Assembly: GCF_009184635.1 (NCBI RefSeq)
Contig: NZ_WELI01000009.1
Span: 62,001-126,000, forward strand
Source: Rudanella paleaurantiibacter
Lineage (GTDB): Bacteria > Bacteroidota > Bacteroidia > Cytophagales > Spirosomataceae
DNA length: 64,000 nt
Direction of reading: 5' to 3'
Positions 50,464-59,041 of the stretch are shown here, in pieces (within the stretch, counting starts at the first letter, position 1; every line of letters begins with the position of its first letter). The notes beneath the pieces are model-generated. The model made no database searches. It had not been told where the DNA came from and was given only the letters and a program-made list of their open reading frames with translations. Made by a program: the position numbers and the translations under genes.

Positions 50464-52290
50464 ATGAGTCGTTGCAACCCTTTCGCTTTTTTGCGAATCT
50501 CTATACTGACCACCCTGTTACTCACAGCCTGCTGGCTGCCCGGTTGGGCGCAGGTAGGCCGTCCGCCCATGAGCGGGGGCAACAGCGGCCCGGTCGAAAA
50601 AGTGGAACTGTTACCGCCCGGTGCCGACAGCCTTGTGGTATTAAATGATCCGGGACAGGTAATCCGAAAACTGTATAATAACGTAAGATTCCGGCATAAG
50701 GGCGTGCTGATGTACTGCGATCAGGCCATTCAGAACGTAACTACCAACGTGATTGAAGCCTACGGAAACGTACGTATTCTGCAAGGCGATACCATCAGCG
50801 TGCGGGCCGACACCATGTACTACTACGGCAACGTGCGGCAGGCTAACCTGCGCGGACGGGTGACCATGAAAGATCGTAAAATGACACTGACTACCGGACA
50901 ACTTGACTACGATATGGCTATGGGGGTAGCGCACTACCCCAACAAGGGCCGGATTGTGGACCGGGAGAATATTCTGACCAGTCAGGAAGGCTTTTACGAT
51001 ACCCGTACCAAGCAATTTACGTTCCGTCAGAACGTGCGGCTGGTGAACCCCAAGTACACTCTTACCGCCGACAATCTGCTGTACAACTCCCTTACCAAAA
51101 TTGCCGACTTTCAGGGGCCAACCAAAATCGTAAATAAAGACGGTACGCTGTTGGCTTCACAAGGGCAATACAATACTGTCACGAGGGTATCGAATTTTCA
51201 GCAGCGGGCCACCGTCGAAACACCCAAGTACACCCTCACCGGCGACACCCTTTTCTACGACAACAACACCGATCTCGGTATTGCCCGGGGCAACGTAGTG
51301 ATGGTGGCTAAGGAAGATAAAACGATCATTACCGGCGAGCACACCCGCTACAATGGCCGGATTGGCATATCGCGGGTAACGGGCAATGCCGTTGTGAAAA
51401 GCGTGGTAAGCAACCAGGACACCCTGTTTATGCGGGCCGACACCCTGTTTTCGTACGATACCCCGCGCGATACGGCCCGTACCAAACCCAAACCGGGCAC
51501 AAAGCCGGTACGTAAACTGATTGGCCAACGGAATGTGGTCGTGTTCAAATCGGACTTGCAAAGCCGGTGCGACTCGCTCGTGTACGATGTAGCTGATTCG
51601 ACAATCTATTTCTTCAAAAAGCCTATCATCTGGAGCCAACAGTATCAGCTCGAGGCCGACTCCGTGACGGCCAAGATGAAGAATAACCGAATAGACCGTA
51701 TGTTTTTGCGAACACGCTCCTTCGTGGTCGCCCGCGATACGTTGCAGAACTTTAATCAGATCAAGGGCCGAGCCATTACCGCCTACTTCCAGACCAAAAA
51801 TGACACGATTCGGGCCATCACAAGCACCATGCCAACGTCAACAACTGGGGCAAAAGGTAAACTTCCAGCGCGTCCGGCGGTAGCGACAAATGCCCCATCC
51901 AACACGGTTGCGGCTCCGTTTACCGTTCGGCAGAACACCGTGCTCGACCGGGTGATTGTGGAAGGAAATGGACAAAGTATATACTTTGCTGTGGACGATA
52001 AGAACAAGTTGGTGGGGATGAATCGCGTCGAATGTAGCCGGATGAATATTGACTTTGAACGCCAGAAAGTCAATGAGATACGGTTTTATGGGCAGCCTGA
52101 TTCACAGTTCATACCCCCGCAGGAGATTACGGGGCCGAAGAAAGAACTGGAGGGATTTCGTTGGCGCACAGCCGATAAGCCCGGCAAAAGCGACGTGATC
52201 AACTACAAACCACTTGTTAAGAAAACCGAAAAAACAACGGCTTCGGTTAAACCTTCGGCCGCAGAACCGGTTCTAAATACCAAAAAATAG
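50464..52290 (+). CDS. OstA/LptA-like lipopolysaccharide transport protein
   Basis: A 608-residue exported protein with several OstA (LptA/LptD N-terminal) beta-jellyroll segments. A signal peptide (LRISILTTLLLTACWLPGWAQ) is followed by repeated modules such as MYCDQAIQNVTTNVIEAYG, TLTADNLLYNSLTKIADFQG and TGDTLFYDNNTDLGIARG. It probably forms a periplasmic part of the LPS bridge to the outer membrane. The C-terminal ~100 residues are linker-like. The N-terminal ATG is at 50464; GTG 50437 would precede it. lptC is found 11 kb away. Confidence 0.85.
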   Translation: MSRCNPFAFLRISILTTLLLTACWLPGWAQVGRPPMSGGNSGPVEKVELLPPGADSLVVLNDPGQVIRKLYNNVRFRHKGVLMYCDQAIQNVTTNVIEAYGNVRILQGDTISVRADTMYYYGNVRQANLRGRVTMKDRKMTLTTGQLDYDMAMGVAHYPNKGRIVDRENILTSQEGFYDTRTKQFTFRQNVRLVNPKYTLTADNLLYNSLTKIADFQGPTKIVNKDGTLLASQGQYNTVTRVSNFQQRATVETPKYTLTGDTLFYDNNTDLGIARGNVVMVAKEDKTIITGEHTRYNGRIGISRVTGNAVVKSVVSNQDTLFMRADTLFSYDTPRDTARTKPKPGTKPVRKLIGQRNVVVFKSDLQSRCDSLVYDVADSTIYFFKKPIIWSQQYQLEADSVTAKMKNNRIDRMFLRTRSFVVARDTLQNFNQIKGRAITAYFQTKNDTIRAITSTMPTSTTGAKGKLPARPAVATNAPSNTVAAPFTVRQNTVLDRVIVEGNGQSIYFAVDDKNKLVGMNRVECSRMNIDFERQKVNEIRFYGQPDSQFIPPQEITGPKKELEGFRWRTADKPGKSDVINYKPLVKKTEKTTASVKPSAAEPVLNTKK

Positions 52291-52354
52291 CATGATTTTT
52301 GCCGTTTAACAATTTTTAGGAGGTAGATTCGTTCGCATTCACTACTTTTCATCA

Positions 52355-52362
52355 TAGGTTTG
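52355..52362 (+). promoter_or_regulatory. -7 box of the sorting-domain protein gene
   Basis: TAGGTTTG, an exact TAnnTTTG match followed by C, lies 51 nt before the ATG at 52414. The -33 element is uncertain. Confidence 0.5.
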
Positions 52363-52413
52363 CAACGGATTATCTAATTAACTCGTAATCTGTAGTATCG
52401 AAGAGAAATTTAC

Positions 52414-53091
52414 ATGAAGCAACATATACTTTTTTGGGCGTGTCTCACCGGCCTCGTGCTTTCGGCAGGTGCTCCGCTCCGGGCTCAGTCAGATGCCCGG
52501 ACCCGGAGCCGGCTTGAAACCGGCCGAACGGGAACAAGTCCCAAGCTTACCCCCCGAACGGAAGGCTCGGCATTTGCCCGGAAGTTTCCGTTTTTGGCCC
52601 AGCCCAACCCAACCGGGCTGGATCGGGTGGTGCCTTCGAGCAAGACATCCGTTATCAACTCGTATTATCGTTCGTTGCTGATTGCTCCGGCCTCAACGTC
52701 GGTAACTAAACCAGCTACACGCCCAGCACAGGCCGAAAGCACGGCGGCTGCTTCAACTGAAGCCAAAGCCCCGACCGAAGAAAGCCTACGCGTGGAACGC
52801 ACTTCCGACGAACGGCTGTTTGCCAACGACCGGATTTCCGTCTCGAACGTATATCCGAACCCGGCTTCGGATTATGCCGATATAGATTACCAGATTACCG
52901 CGCCCGTTGGCGAAGCGAAAATTACGGTTCTTGACCTTCTGGGTTCGCCTATCTCAGAGTACACCCTCGACGCTGGCGACCGGAAGGTACGTATAGCTAC
53001 CCGCGAAATGCCGACCGGGATGTACTTTTATCGATTGTCGCTGGATGGTAAAAAGGTAGCAACTAAAAAACTATTGGTACAGCATCGCTAA
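52414..53091 (+). CDS. Secreted T9SS sorting-domain protein without cargo domain
   Basis: A 225-residue protein. The signal peptide (HILFWACLTGLVLSAGAPLRAQ) is followed by ~110 residues of low-complexity Ser/Thr/Ala/Arg/Pro sequence with no recognisable fold. The C-terminal ~85 residues are a textbook T9SS type A domain (ISVSNVYPNPASDYADIDYQI, with MPTGMYFYRLSLDGKKV and KKLLVQHR at the end). It looks like an exported domain with a disordered passenger. Its role is unknown. It has its own promoter and terminator. Confidence 0.85.
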   Translation: MKQHILFWACLTGLVLSAGAPLRAQSDARTRSRLETGRTGTSPKLTPRTEGSAFARKFPFLAQPNPTGLDRVVPSSKTSVINSYYRSLLIAPASTSVTKPATRPAQAESTAAASTEAKAPTEESLRVERTSDERLFANDRISVSNVYPNPASDYADIDYQITAPVGEAKITVLDLLGSPISEYTLDAGDRKVRIATREMPTGMYFYRLSLDGKKVATKKLLVQHR

Positions 53092-53205
53092 CATTCTGGT
53101 TTGAACGCTGGTGTGGCAGGCCGCCAATCAGCGTTCAACTTGGGTTACAGTTAAGCTTTTTTAACGGCCTTGACGGCTTGTCTGCCCCATCAGCAGACAC
53201 TTTTC

Positions 53206-53240
53206 AAACCACTCTATCGTTACTGAGGAGTGGTTTTATT
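53206..53240 (+). terminator. Terminator before bamD
   Basis: AAACCACTC (53206-53214) pairs with GAGTGGTTT (53228-53236), followed by TATT. It abuts the bamD promoter box, giving compact end-to-start spacing. Confidence 0.78.
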
Positions 53241-53248
53241 ATCTTTGC
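53240..53248 (+). promoter_or_regulatory. TATCTTTGC promoter next to bamD start
   Basis: Exact -7 consensus. Its G is seven nt before the ATG at 53255, predicting initiation at or within a few nt of the start codon. Confidence 0.6.
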
Positions 53249-53254
53249 GTCCCT

Positions 53255-54151
53255 ATGCAACAACGTCAGATAGTTAGAGTGTTTTGGAGTGTGCTGTTCG
53301 TGGCGCTGCTCGGTTCGTGCAGCCCTTTCTCGAAGTTGCAGAAAAACGGCACGCAGGAAGAGAAGTACAAAGGGGCTTTAGAGTATTACAAGAAAGAAGA
53401 TTGGTACCGGGCCGGGATGTTGTTTGAAGAGTTGATTCCGGTGCTCAAAGGCAGTAATGAGTCTGAAATGGCGCAATTCTATTACGCCTACACACAATAC
53501 CATCAGCAGTTATATTCGGTTAGTGCGCAATTGTTCAAGCGTTTTTACGAGACATTTGCCCGGAGCGAGAAAGCACAGGAGGCTCAGTACATGTACGCCC
53601 TCTCGCAGTACAAAGACACGCCCAAGTTTAACCTCGATCAGTCGAACACGGTAGCGGCTATGTCGGCGCTTCAGGATTTTATTAACTCCTACCCGGAGAG
53701 TGAATTTCGTGAGGGCTGCACCAAAATGATTTTGGAACTCCGGCAGCGGCTGGAGCAAAAAGCCTACGAAAAAGCCAAACTGTACCACAAAACAAGTGGC
53801 TTCAACATCGCTTCGTTAAAGTCAGCCGTGGTGAGCATCGACAATTTCCAGAAAGAGTTTCCAGACTCCGAATACAACGAAGAGCTGGCTTTCCTAAAAG
53901 TCGATTCGCAGTACAACTACGCCGTTAATAGTCTGGAAACGAAACAGAAGGAACGTTTTCAGGATGCCGTTACGTTCTATCAGGCAATGGTCGACAAATA
54001 CCCGTCGAGCAAATACCTGAAGCAGGCGGAGAAGATGTACGAAACCAGCGTAAAAGAGGTTGAGCGTCTGGCGAAACTGGAAAAAGAAAAAGAGCAGCAG
54101 AAACAGAACGACGCCAACCGGCCGGCAAAAGTGACTGCTGCAAGCAATTAA
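53255..54151 (+). CDS. bamD: Outer membrane assembly lipoprotein BamD
   Basis: BamD is the essential TPR lipoprotein of the BAM complex that inserts outer-membrane proteins. The signal VFWSVLFVALLGSC puts the lipid-modified Cys at 22. Five TPR-like repeats fill residues 30-250 (EDWYRAGMLFEELIPVLKG, QLFKRFYETFARSEKAQEA, DSEYNEELAFLKVDSQYNYAV). The Lys/Glu-rich C-terminus is coiled. Length 298 is usual. rpoZ and coaBC follow on the same strand, an arrangement common in Bacteroidota. Its promoter box almost touches the start. Confidence 0.93.
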   Translation: MQQRQIVRVFWSVLFVALLGSCSPFSKLQKNGTQEEKYKGALEYYKKEDWYRAGMLFEELIPVLKGSNESEMAQFYYAYTQYHQQLYSVSAQLFKRFYETFARSEKAQEAQYMYALSQYKDTPKFNLDQSNTVAAMSALQDFINSYPESEFREGCTKMILELRQRLEQKAYEKAKLYHKTSGFNIASLKSAVVSIDNFQKEFPDSEYNEELAFLKVDSQYNYAVNSLETKQKERFQDAVTFYQAMVDKYPSSKYLKQAEKMYETSVKEVERLAKLEKEKEQQKQNDANRPAKVTAASN

Positions 54152-54156
54152 AATAG

Positions 54157-54237
54157 TTTACAGTTTGCGGTTTACAGTCTCCAGCTTTACGATCTGCACC
54201 AGAGAGTGGTAGCTGAAAACAGTAAACTACAAACTTA
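54157..54237. repeat. AGTTTAC/GTAAACT inverted spacer repeat
   Basis: The bamD-rpoZ spacer contains AGTTTACAGTTTGCGGTTTACAG near 54157-54179 and its partial inverse AACAGTAAACTACAAACTT near 54217-54235. It is a degenerate inverted repeat of unknown role. Confidence 0.4.
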
Positions 54238-54248
54238 AAAAAAAGAAT

Positions 54249-54563
54249 ATGGCAACGAATCCCTCATTGATCACCCGCGACACCGATAAGATTGCGGCTC
54301 CTACTGGCAACCTGTACGAATCTGTTTCGATTATCTCGCGACGCGCCCGGCAGATTGCAGCTAAGAACAAAGAAGAACTGAGCAACAAGCTGTCGGAGTT
54401 TGTTTCGGCGGTTGATAACCTCGAAGAGGTATTTGAAAACCGGGAGCAGATCGAAATTTCAAAATTTTACGAGCGTATGCCCAAGCCAACCTCAGTCGCT
54501 ACCGACGAGTTTTTGGAAGGCAAAATCTATTCGCGTTATAACGAAGAAGAGGCAGCTCAGTAA
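54249..54563 (+). CDS. rpoZ: RNA polymerase omega subunit
   Basis: Bacteroidota-type omega subunit, 104 residues. NPSLITRDTDKIAAPTGNLYESVSIISRRARQI matches the omega/Rpb6 motif that clamps the beta' C-terminus. The C-terminal half is helical with an acidic tail. It lies between bamD and coaBC, as elsewhere in the phylum. An AT-rich leader (TTAAAAAAAAGAAT) precedes the ATG. Confidence 0.92.
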   Translation: MATNPSLITRDTDKIAAPTGNLYESVSIISRRARQIAAKNKEELSNKLSEFVSAVDNLEEVFENREQIEISKFYERMPKPTSVATDEFLEGKIYSRYNEEEAAQ

Positions 54564-54634
54564 TCAAATTTTACGCACATAGAGCAGATGGATGAGTGGC
54601 GGTTTGAGTCGTTACTCATCCATTTTTTTTGACC

Positions 54635-55843
54635 ATGCTACACGCCAAACGCATTCTACTGGGCATAACGGGCAGTATTGCCGCCTACAAAGCCGCCCTG
54701 CTGGTCAGGTTGCTGGTGAAAGCCGGGGCCGAGGTGCAGGTTATCATGACCGAAGCAGCCGGGGAGTTTATCACCCCGCTCACCTTGAGTACCCTGTCGA
54801 AACGGCCGGTGCTCTCGTCGTTTGTGGGGAACCCCGCCGAAGGTACCTGGAACAATCATGTAGAGCTAGGGCTCTGGGCCGACGCCCTGGTGATTGCTCC
54901 GGCATCGGCGCACACACTCGCCCGGTGCGCGTTTGGCCTATGTAATGACCTTCTCTCGGCGGTGTATCTGTCGGCTAAGTGCCCGGTCTTTTTTGCCCCG
55001 GCCATGGATCTCGATATGTACCGGCACCCCAGTACCCTGCACAATATTGACCGGTTGGCCTCGTACGGGAACCACATTATCCGGGCCGAACACGGCGAAC
55101 TGGCGAGTGGGCTCGTTGGCGAAGGGCGGCTGGCTGAGCCGGAAACCATTGTCGAGCAATTAACTCATTTCTTCAATCAGCGCGGGGCTCTGGTTGGGCG
55201 TCGGGTCTTAATTACGGCTGGCCCCACGCAGGAGCCTATCGACCCGGTGCGGTATATCAGCAACCATTCGACGGGGAAAATGGGCTATGCTATTGCACGG
55301 GCGTTTGCGATGGCTGGTGCCGACGTAACGCTGGTGAGCGGCCCCACGGCCCTGCCGCTGCCCCACCCTGCTGTGCGCCGGGTGCCGGTACGGTCGGCTG
55401 CGGAGATGTTCAGGGCTACCGAAGCCGAATTTGAGCAGGCCGACCTCCTGATTCTGAATGCAGCCGTCGCTGATTACACTCCGGCCCACCCGGCCCACCA
55501 GAAAATAAAGAAAAAAGAAGCTGAGTTTTCCCTCGAACTCACCAAAACCGTCGACATTGCGGCTACGCTGGGCGCCCGAAAACGGCCCGGACAACTGATG
55601 ATGGGCTTTGCGCTCGAAACCGAAAATGAACAGGAAAACGCCCTGGGTAAGCTTCAGCGCAAGAACCTGGACTGGATCGTACTGAACTCGCTACGCGATG
55701 CAGGCGCCGGCTTCGGACACGATACGAACAAAATAACCGTTATGGACAGAGGGGGCAACGTGCGGGTATTCGACCTTAAAACCAAAGAGGAAGTAGCCGA
55801 AGATTTGCTTACCTTAGTCAAAGAAAAATTAGCCAATCCATGA
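54635..55843 (+). CDS. coaBC: Phosphopantothenoylcysteine decarboxylase/synthetase
   Basis: Bifunctional CoA-pathway enzyme of 402 residues. The flavoprotein CoaC half has GITGSIAAYKA, His75 (NNHVEL) and PAMDLDMYRHPS. The CoaB half has the nucleotide motif NHSTGKMGYAIA and AAVADYTP. Compared with E. coli numbering, which aligns without gaps here, residue 125 is Asp instead of Asn and residue 158 is Ser instead of the catalytic Cys. ATG 54635 is the start; a TTG at 54629 is in frame. The stop overlaps the porD start as ATGA. Confidence 0.95.
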   Translation: MLHAKRILLGITGSIAAYKAALLVRLLVKAGAEVQVIMTEAAGEFITPLTLSTLSKRPVLSSFVGNPAEGTWNNHVELGLWADALVIAPASAHTLARCAFGLCNDLLSAVYLSAKCPVFFAPAMDLDMYRHPSTLHNIDRLASYGNHIIRAEHGELASGLVGEGRLAEPETIVEQLTHFFNQRGALVGRRVLITAGPTQEPIDPVRYISNHSTGKMGYAIARAFAMAGADVTLVSGPTALPLPHPAVRRVPVRSAAEMFRATEAEFEQADLLILNAAVADYTPAHPAHQKIKKKEAEFSLELTKTVDIAATLGARKRPGQLMMGFALETENEQENALGKLQRKNLDWIVLNSLRDAGAGFGHDTNKITVMDRGGNVRVFDLKTKEEVAEDLLTLVKEKLANP

Positions 55844-56757
55844 TTCGGTCCGTGACCAAATTGATTTGTTTTCTGAGTGGTATTTTTCTGACCGTCTCGG
55901 TACAGGCTCAGGAACTGAATTGCCAGGTAAATCTGAACTACGATCAACTGTTTTCGCAACAGAAAACGGATTTTTCGTATTTCAACCAGCTGAAAGGCGT
56001 CATTACAGAGTTGCTCAACACCCGGCGCTGGACCAACGATCAGTTTCAGCCGTCGGAGCGTATCAACTGCATTTTGAACATTAACCTGCTCAAATCCACA
56101 CAACAAGGCGTTTTTGAGGGTAATGCCCAGCTAATTCTGAAACGACCGGTGTACGGTACCAACCTCGAATCGACGGTAATCAGTTACGTTGACCGGAATT
56201 TCAACATTGTGTATCTGCCCACGACACCGGTTTTCTTCCGCGACAACGCCTATACCGACGAACTGACTTCGATCCTCGGCTTTTACGCGAATATTTTTCT
56301 GGCTCTCGATTACGACACGTTCAGTCGGCAGGGCGGTACACCGCATATGCAGCGTGCCTTCAACATCATGAACCTGGCCCAAACCGCCAACGGCGCGGGC
56401 TGGCTGGTAGGGGGCGACAAACGTAACCGGTACTACCTGATCGAAAACCTACAGGCTCCGCAGTTTGGGCCGTTCCGCGATGGGCTGTACACGTATCACC
56501 GGCTGGCCCTCGACAACTTTACGGCCAACCCCATTCAGTCGCGCAAGGCCCTGTTAGATTTGCTGACAACCATGCGTCGTATTCAAACCCAGGTCTCTCT
56601 TTCGGTGTTAATGAATTCCTTCATGGATGCTAAATCTGAGGAGTTTATCAATGTGTTGTATGAGGGATCACTGGCCGAGCGCAAACGCGGCTTTGACCTA
56701 CTCACCCAGCTTGACCCTGGCAAAACCGAAGCGTACCGGAAGCTTTTGTGGCAATAA
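55840..56757 (+). CDS. porD: DUF4835 family, type IX secretion protein PorD
   Basis: A 305-residue exported protein of DUF4835, the family named PorD in T9SS genomes. The signal peptide (KLICFLSGIFLTVSVQAQ) leads to ELNCQVNLNYDQL, then DFSYFNQLKGVITELLNTRRW, FRDNAYTDELTSILGFYANI and MRRIQTQVSLSVLMNSFMD, all characteristic. It is thought to be a periplasmic T9SS assembly factor. Its ATG overlaps the coaBC stop by four nt, so it is translated with a core metabolic enzyme. recN follows. Confidence 0.85.
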   Translation: MIRSVTKLICFLSGIFLTVSVQAQELNCQVNLNYDQLFSQQKTDFSYFNQLKGVITELLNTRRWTNDQFQPSERINCILNINLLKSTQQGVFEGNAQLILKRPVYGTNLESTVISYVDRNFNIVYLPTTPVFFRDNAYTDELTSILGFYANIFLALDYDTFSRQGGTPHMQRAFNIMNLAQTANGAGWLVGGDKRNRYYLIENLQAPQFGPFRDGLYTYHRLALDNFTANPIQSRKALLDLLTTMRRIQTQVSLSVLMNSFMDAKSEEFINVLYEGSLAERKRGFDLLTQLDPGKTEAYRKLLWQ

Positions 56758-56865
56758 CTCCGCCTATTTTACGGGCAGATTCAGTTAGCTAAATACCCCG
56801 ACGAAAGCCTCAATGTGGAAACTTGCCCCCGACCGAGCGTGTTAGTTTATTAAGGAGCCTGTACT

Positions 56866-58542
56866 ATGCTGTCCCACTTATTGATCAAAAATTACGCCCT
56901 GATTGACCAACTCGAACTATCGCCCGATGTTGAACTGAACATCGTTACGGGCGAAACGGGAGCCGGCAAGTCGATTATCCTGGGGGCACTGGGCTTGTTA
57001 CTGGGCAACCGGGCCGATACGCGTGTGCTGTACCATCTGGATCAGAAATGCGTAATAGAGGGCACGTTCGATGTTTCGGGCTATTTTATCGAACAGCTTT
57101 TTGAGGAGGAAGAACTCGATTACTCGACTTCGTGCGTGGTACGGCGGGAAATAAGCCCGAGTGGTAAAAGCCGCGCCTTTGTGAACGATACACCTGTCAA
57201 TCTGGAAACGCTTCGGCGGGTGACGAGTCAGCTGATGGACATCCACTCTCAGCACGATTCGGTTCAACTGGGCTCCAACGAATACCAGCTTCAAATCGTA
57301 GATACCTACGCACAGGACGAAGCCCTGTTACGCACCTACAACGTTGATTACCAGGATTACCGCACCAAGCGTAACGCCCTCGAAAAGCTCCGGGCCGATG
57401 CCTCAGCTATGCGGAAAGAGTTTGATTACAACAATTTTCTCTACCGCGAACTGGCCAAAGCACAGCTCCAACCCGACGAACAGGAAAGCCTTGAGGGCGA
57501 ACTGAACGTGCTGGAAAATGCCGAGGAAATCCGCGAAAAACTTCAGCTGGCTTTTGAGTACCTCGACAACCCCGAGCAATCGGTGGTGTCGCTGCTGAAA
57601 GGGGCCGTAGGTACGTTGGCATCAGTGGGTAAGCTCTCGGGGCAGTATGCGACCCTACAGGAGCGGGCGCAAAGTGCCTTGATTGAACTCCGCGACCTGG
57701 CCGACGAAATCAGCACAGAACAGGATTCGATTGATACCGACGAGAGCCGCGCAGAAACCGTTCGCGAACGGCTCAACACGATTTATCAGCTCCAGAAAAA
57801 GCACTCAGCCGCATCGGTGGAGGAGTTGCTGGCGATTCAGACCGATTTGCAGCAGAAAGTAAGTAAAGTCGAAAACCTCGACGAAGAAATTACTGCCGCT
57901 GAACACGCAGCTTCGGAAGCGCGTAGTCGCCTGATGCAAAGCGCCGATGTGCTGTCGCAGGCTCGTCGGGCGGTACTTCCTGAAATCGAACGAGAAATCA
58001 GCGGATTACTCCATGATTTGGGGATGCCCAATGCTTCGCTGCGAATCGAGGCCGAGTCGGGCAAACCATCGCCAACGGGTATCGACACGGTTACATTTTT
58101 GTTTAGTGCCAACAAGGGTATTAAACCCCAACAGCTCAAGAATGTGGCCTCTGGCGGTGAGTTTTCGCGGCTCATGATGGCTATTAAATATATTCTGGCG
58201 AGCAAACGCTCGCTCCCGACCATCATTTTCGACGAGATTGACACGGGCGTTTCGGGCGAGATTGCCATTCGGATGGGCAACATGATGAAAGACATGGCCC
58301 ATAGTCATCAGATTATCGCCATTACGCACCTGCCTCAGATTGCGGCTCAGGGTTCCCGCCATTATTTCGTGTACAAAGACCATTCGGCCGATAAAACCGT
58401 AAGCCGGATTCGGCAGCTTTCGTTTGACGAGCGGGTCATGGAGATTGCCCAGATGATTGGCGGCAAGAACCCATCGGCCAATACGGTAAAAAATGCCCGC
58501 GAAATTTTGAAACAAGGCAAAGCAGCAGCAGTTGCTAAATAA
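56866..58542 (+). CDS. recN: DNA repair protein RecN
   Basis: An SMC-like ATPase acting in double-strand break repair. Walker A is GETGAGKS (residues 29-36). A coiled-coil middle spans about 170-370 (Glu/Gln/Ala-rich). The C-terminal ATPase has SGGEFSRLMMAIKYI and Walker B TIIFDEIDTGVSG, with THLPQIAAQG after. Length 558 is full. An unusual Shine-Dalgarno-like AAGGAG (56852-56857) lies eight nt before the ATG, which is rare in this phylum and supports the start. Confidence 0.96.
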   Translation: MLSHLLIKNYALIDQLELSPDVELNIVTGETGAGKSIILGALGLLLGNRADTRVLYHLDQKCVIEGTFDVSGYFIEQLFEEEELDYSTSCVVRREISPSGKSRAFVNDTPVNLETLRRVTSQLMDIHSQHDSVQLGSNEYQLQIVDTYAQDEALLRTYNVDYQDYRTKRNALEKLRADASAMRKEFDYNNFLYRELAKAQLQPDEQESLEGELNVLENAEEIREKLQLAFEYLDNPEQSVVSLLKGAVGTLASVGKLSGQYATLQERAQSALIELRDLADEISTEQDSIDTDESRAETVRERLNTIYQLQKKHSAASVEELLAIQTDLQQKVSKVENLDEEITAAEHAASEARSRLMQSADVLSQARRAVLPEIEREISGLLHDLGMPNASLRIEAESGKPSPTGIDTVTFLFSANKGIKPQQLKNVASGGEFSRLMMAIKYILASKRSLPTIIFDEIDTGVSGEIAIRMGNMMKDMAHSHQIIAITHLPQIAAQGSRHYFVYKDHSADKTVSRIRQLSFDERVMEIAQMIGGKNPSANTVKNAREILKQGKAAAVAK

Positions 58543-58594
58543 GAGTACCCTCTGGGCGTTGTGCCCATCCCCTAATTGAGTTACCCACTTCACT

Positions 58595-59041
58595 ATGAAA
58601 TACCCCCTTGTTATAGCCGGGCTGTTGCTCGGCACAATGGCCTGCCAGAATGATCAGAGCGAAGCCATCAAAGCCGCTGAATCGGAGGTTTTTACCCTTC
58701 ATGATGAGGTAATGCCTCTCACGATGAACGAGATTCCGAAGTTGCAGAAGGAGCTCCGTAGCCGAATTTCGACCCTCGATAGCCTCACCAACCGGCAGCC
58801 CAGCGAGCAGGTACGCAACGACGAAACCAAAGAAGAAATCAGCCGGATTAACCGCAGTCTGAGCCAGGCCAACGAAAGTATGGACGTTTGGATGAGCCAA
58901 TACAACGGTGATACATTAACCAAAATTTCGGGCGATGAAGCCCTCCGCTACCTCGCCGACCAAAAAGAAAAAATCACGGATGTCAACAAGCAAGTCAACG
59001 AAAGCATCAAGCAAGCCCGTCAGTACCTGGGTGCGCAATAG
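58595..59041 (+). CDS. Small coiled-coil lipoprotein
   Basis: A 148-residue lipoprotein: MKYPLVIAGLLLGTMAC places the modified Cys at 17. The mature part is helical and charged (KLQKELRSRISTLDSL, KEEISRINRSLSQANES) and coiled-coil-like, with no enzyme motif. I do not recognise a named family. Its stop overlaps the start of the SCO gene by 11 nt, so it belongs to the SCO-cytochrome c operon. Confidence 0.75.
   Translation: MKYPLVIAGLLLGTMACQNDQSEAIKAAESEVFTLHDEVMPLTMNEIPKLQKELRSRISTLDSLTNRQPSEQVRNDETKEEISRINRSLSQANESMDVWMSQYNGDTLTKISGDEALRYLADQKEKITDVNKQVNESIKQARQYLGAQ

Noticed and set aside
58935-59030. ATG-started extension of the SCO protein
   Set aside because: It would read through the preceding lipoprotein gene and bury the lipoprotein signal; GTG 59031 gives a normal signal.
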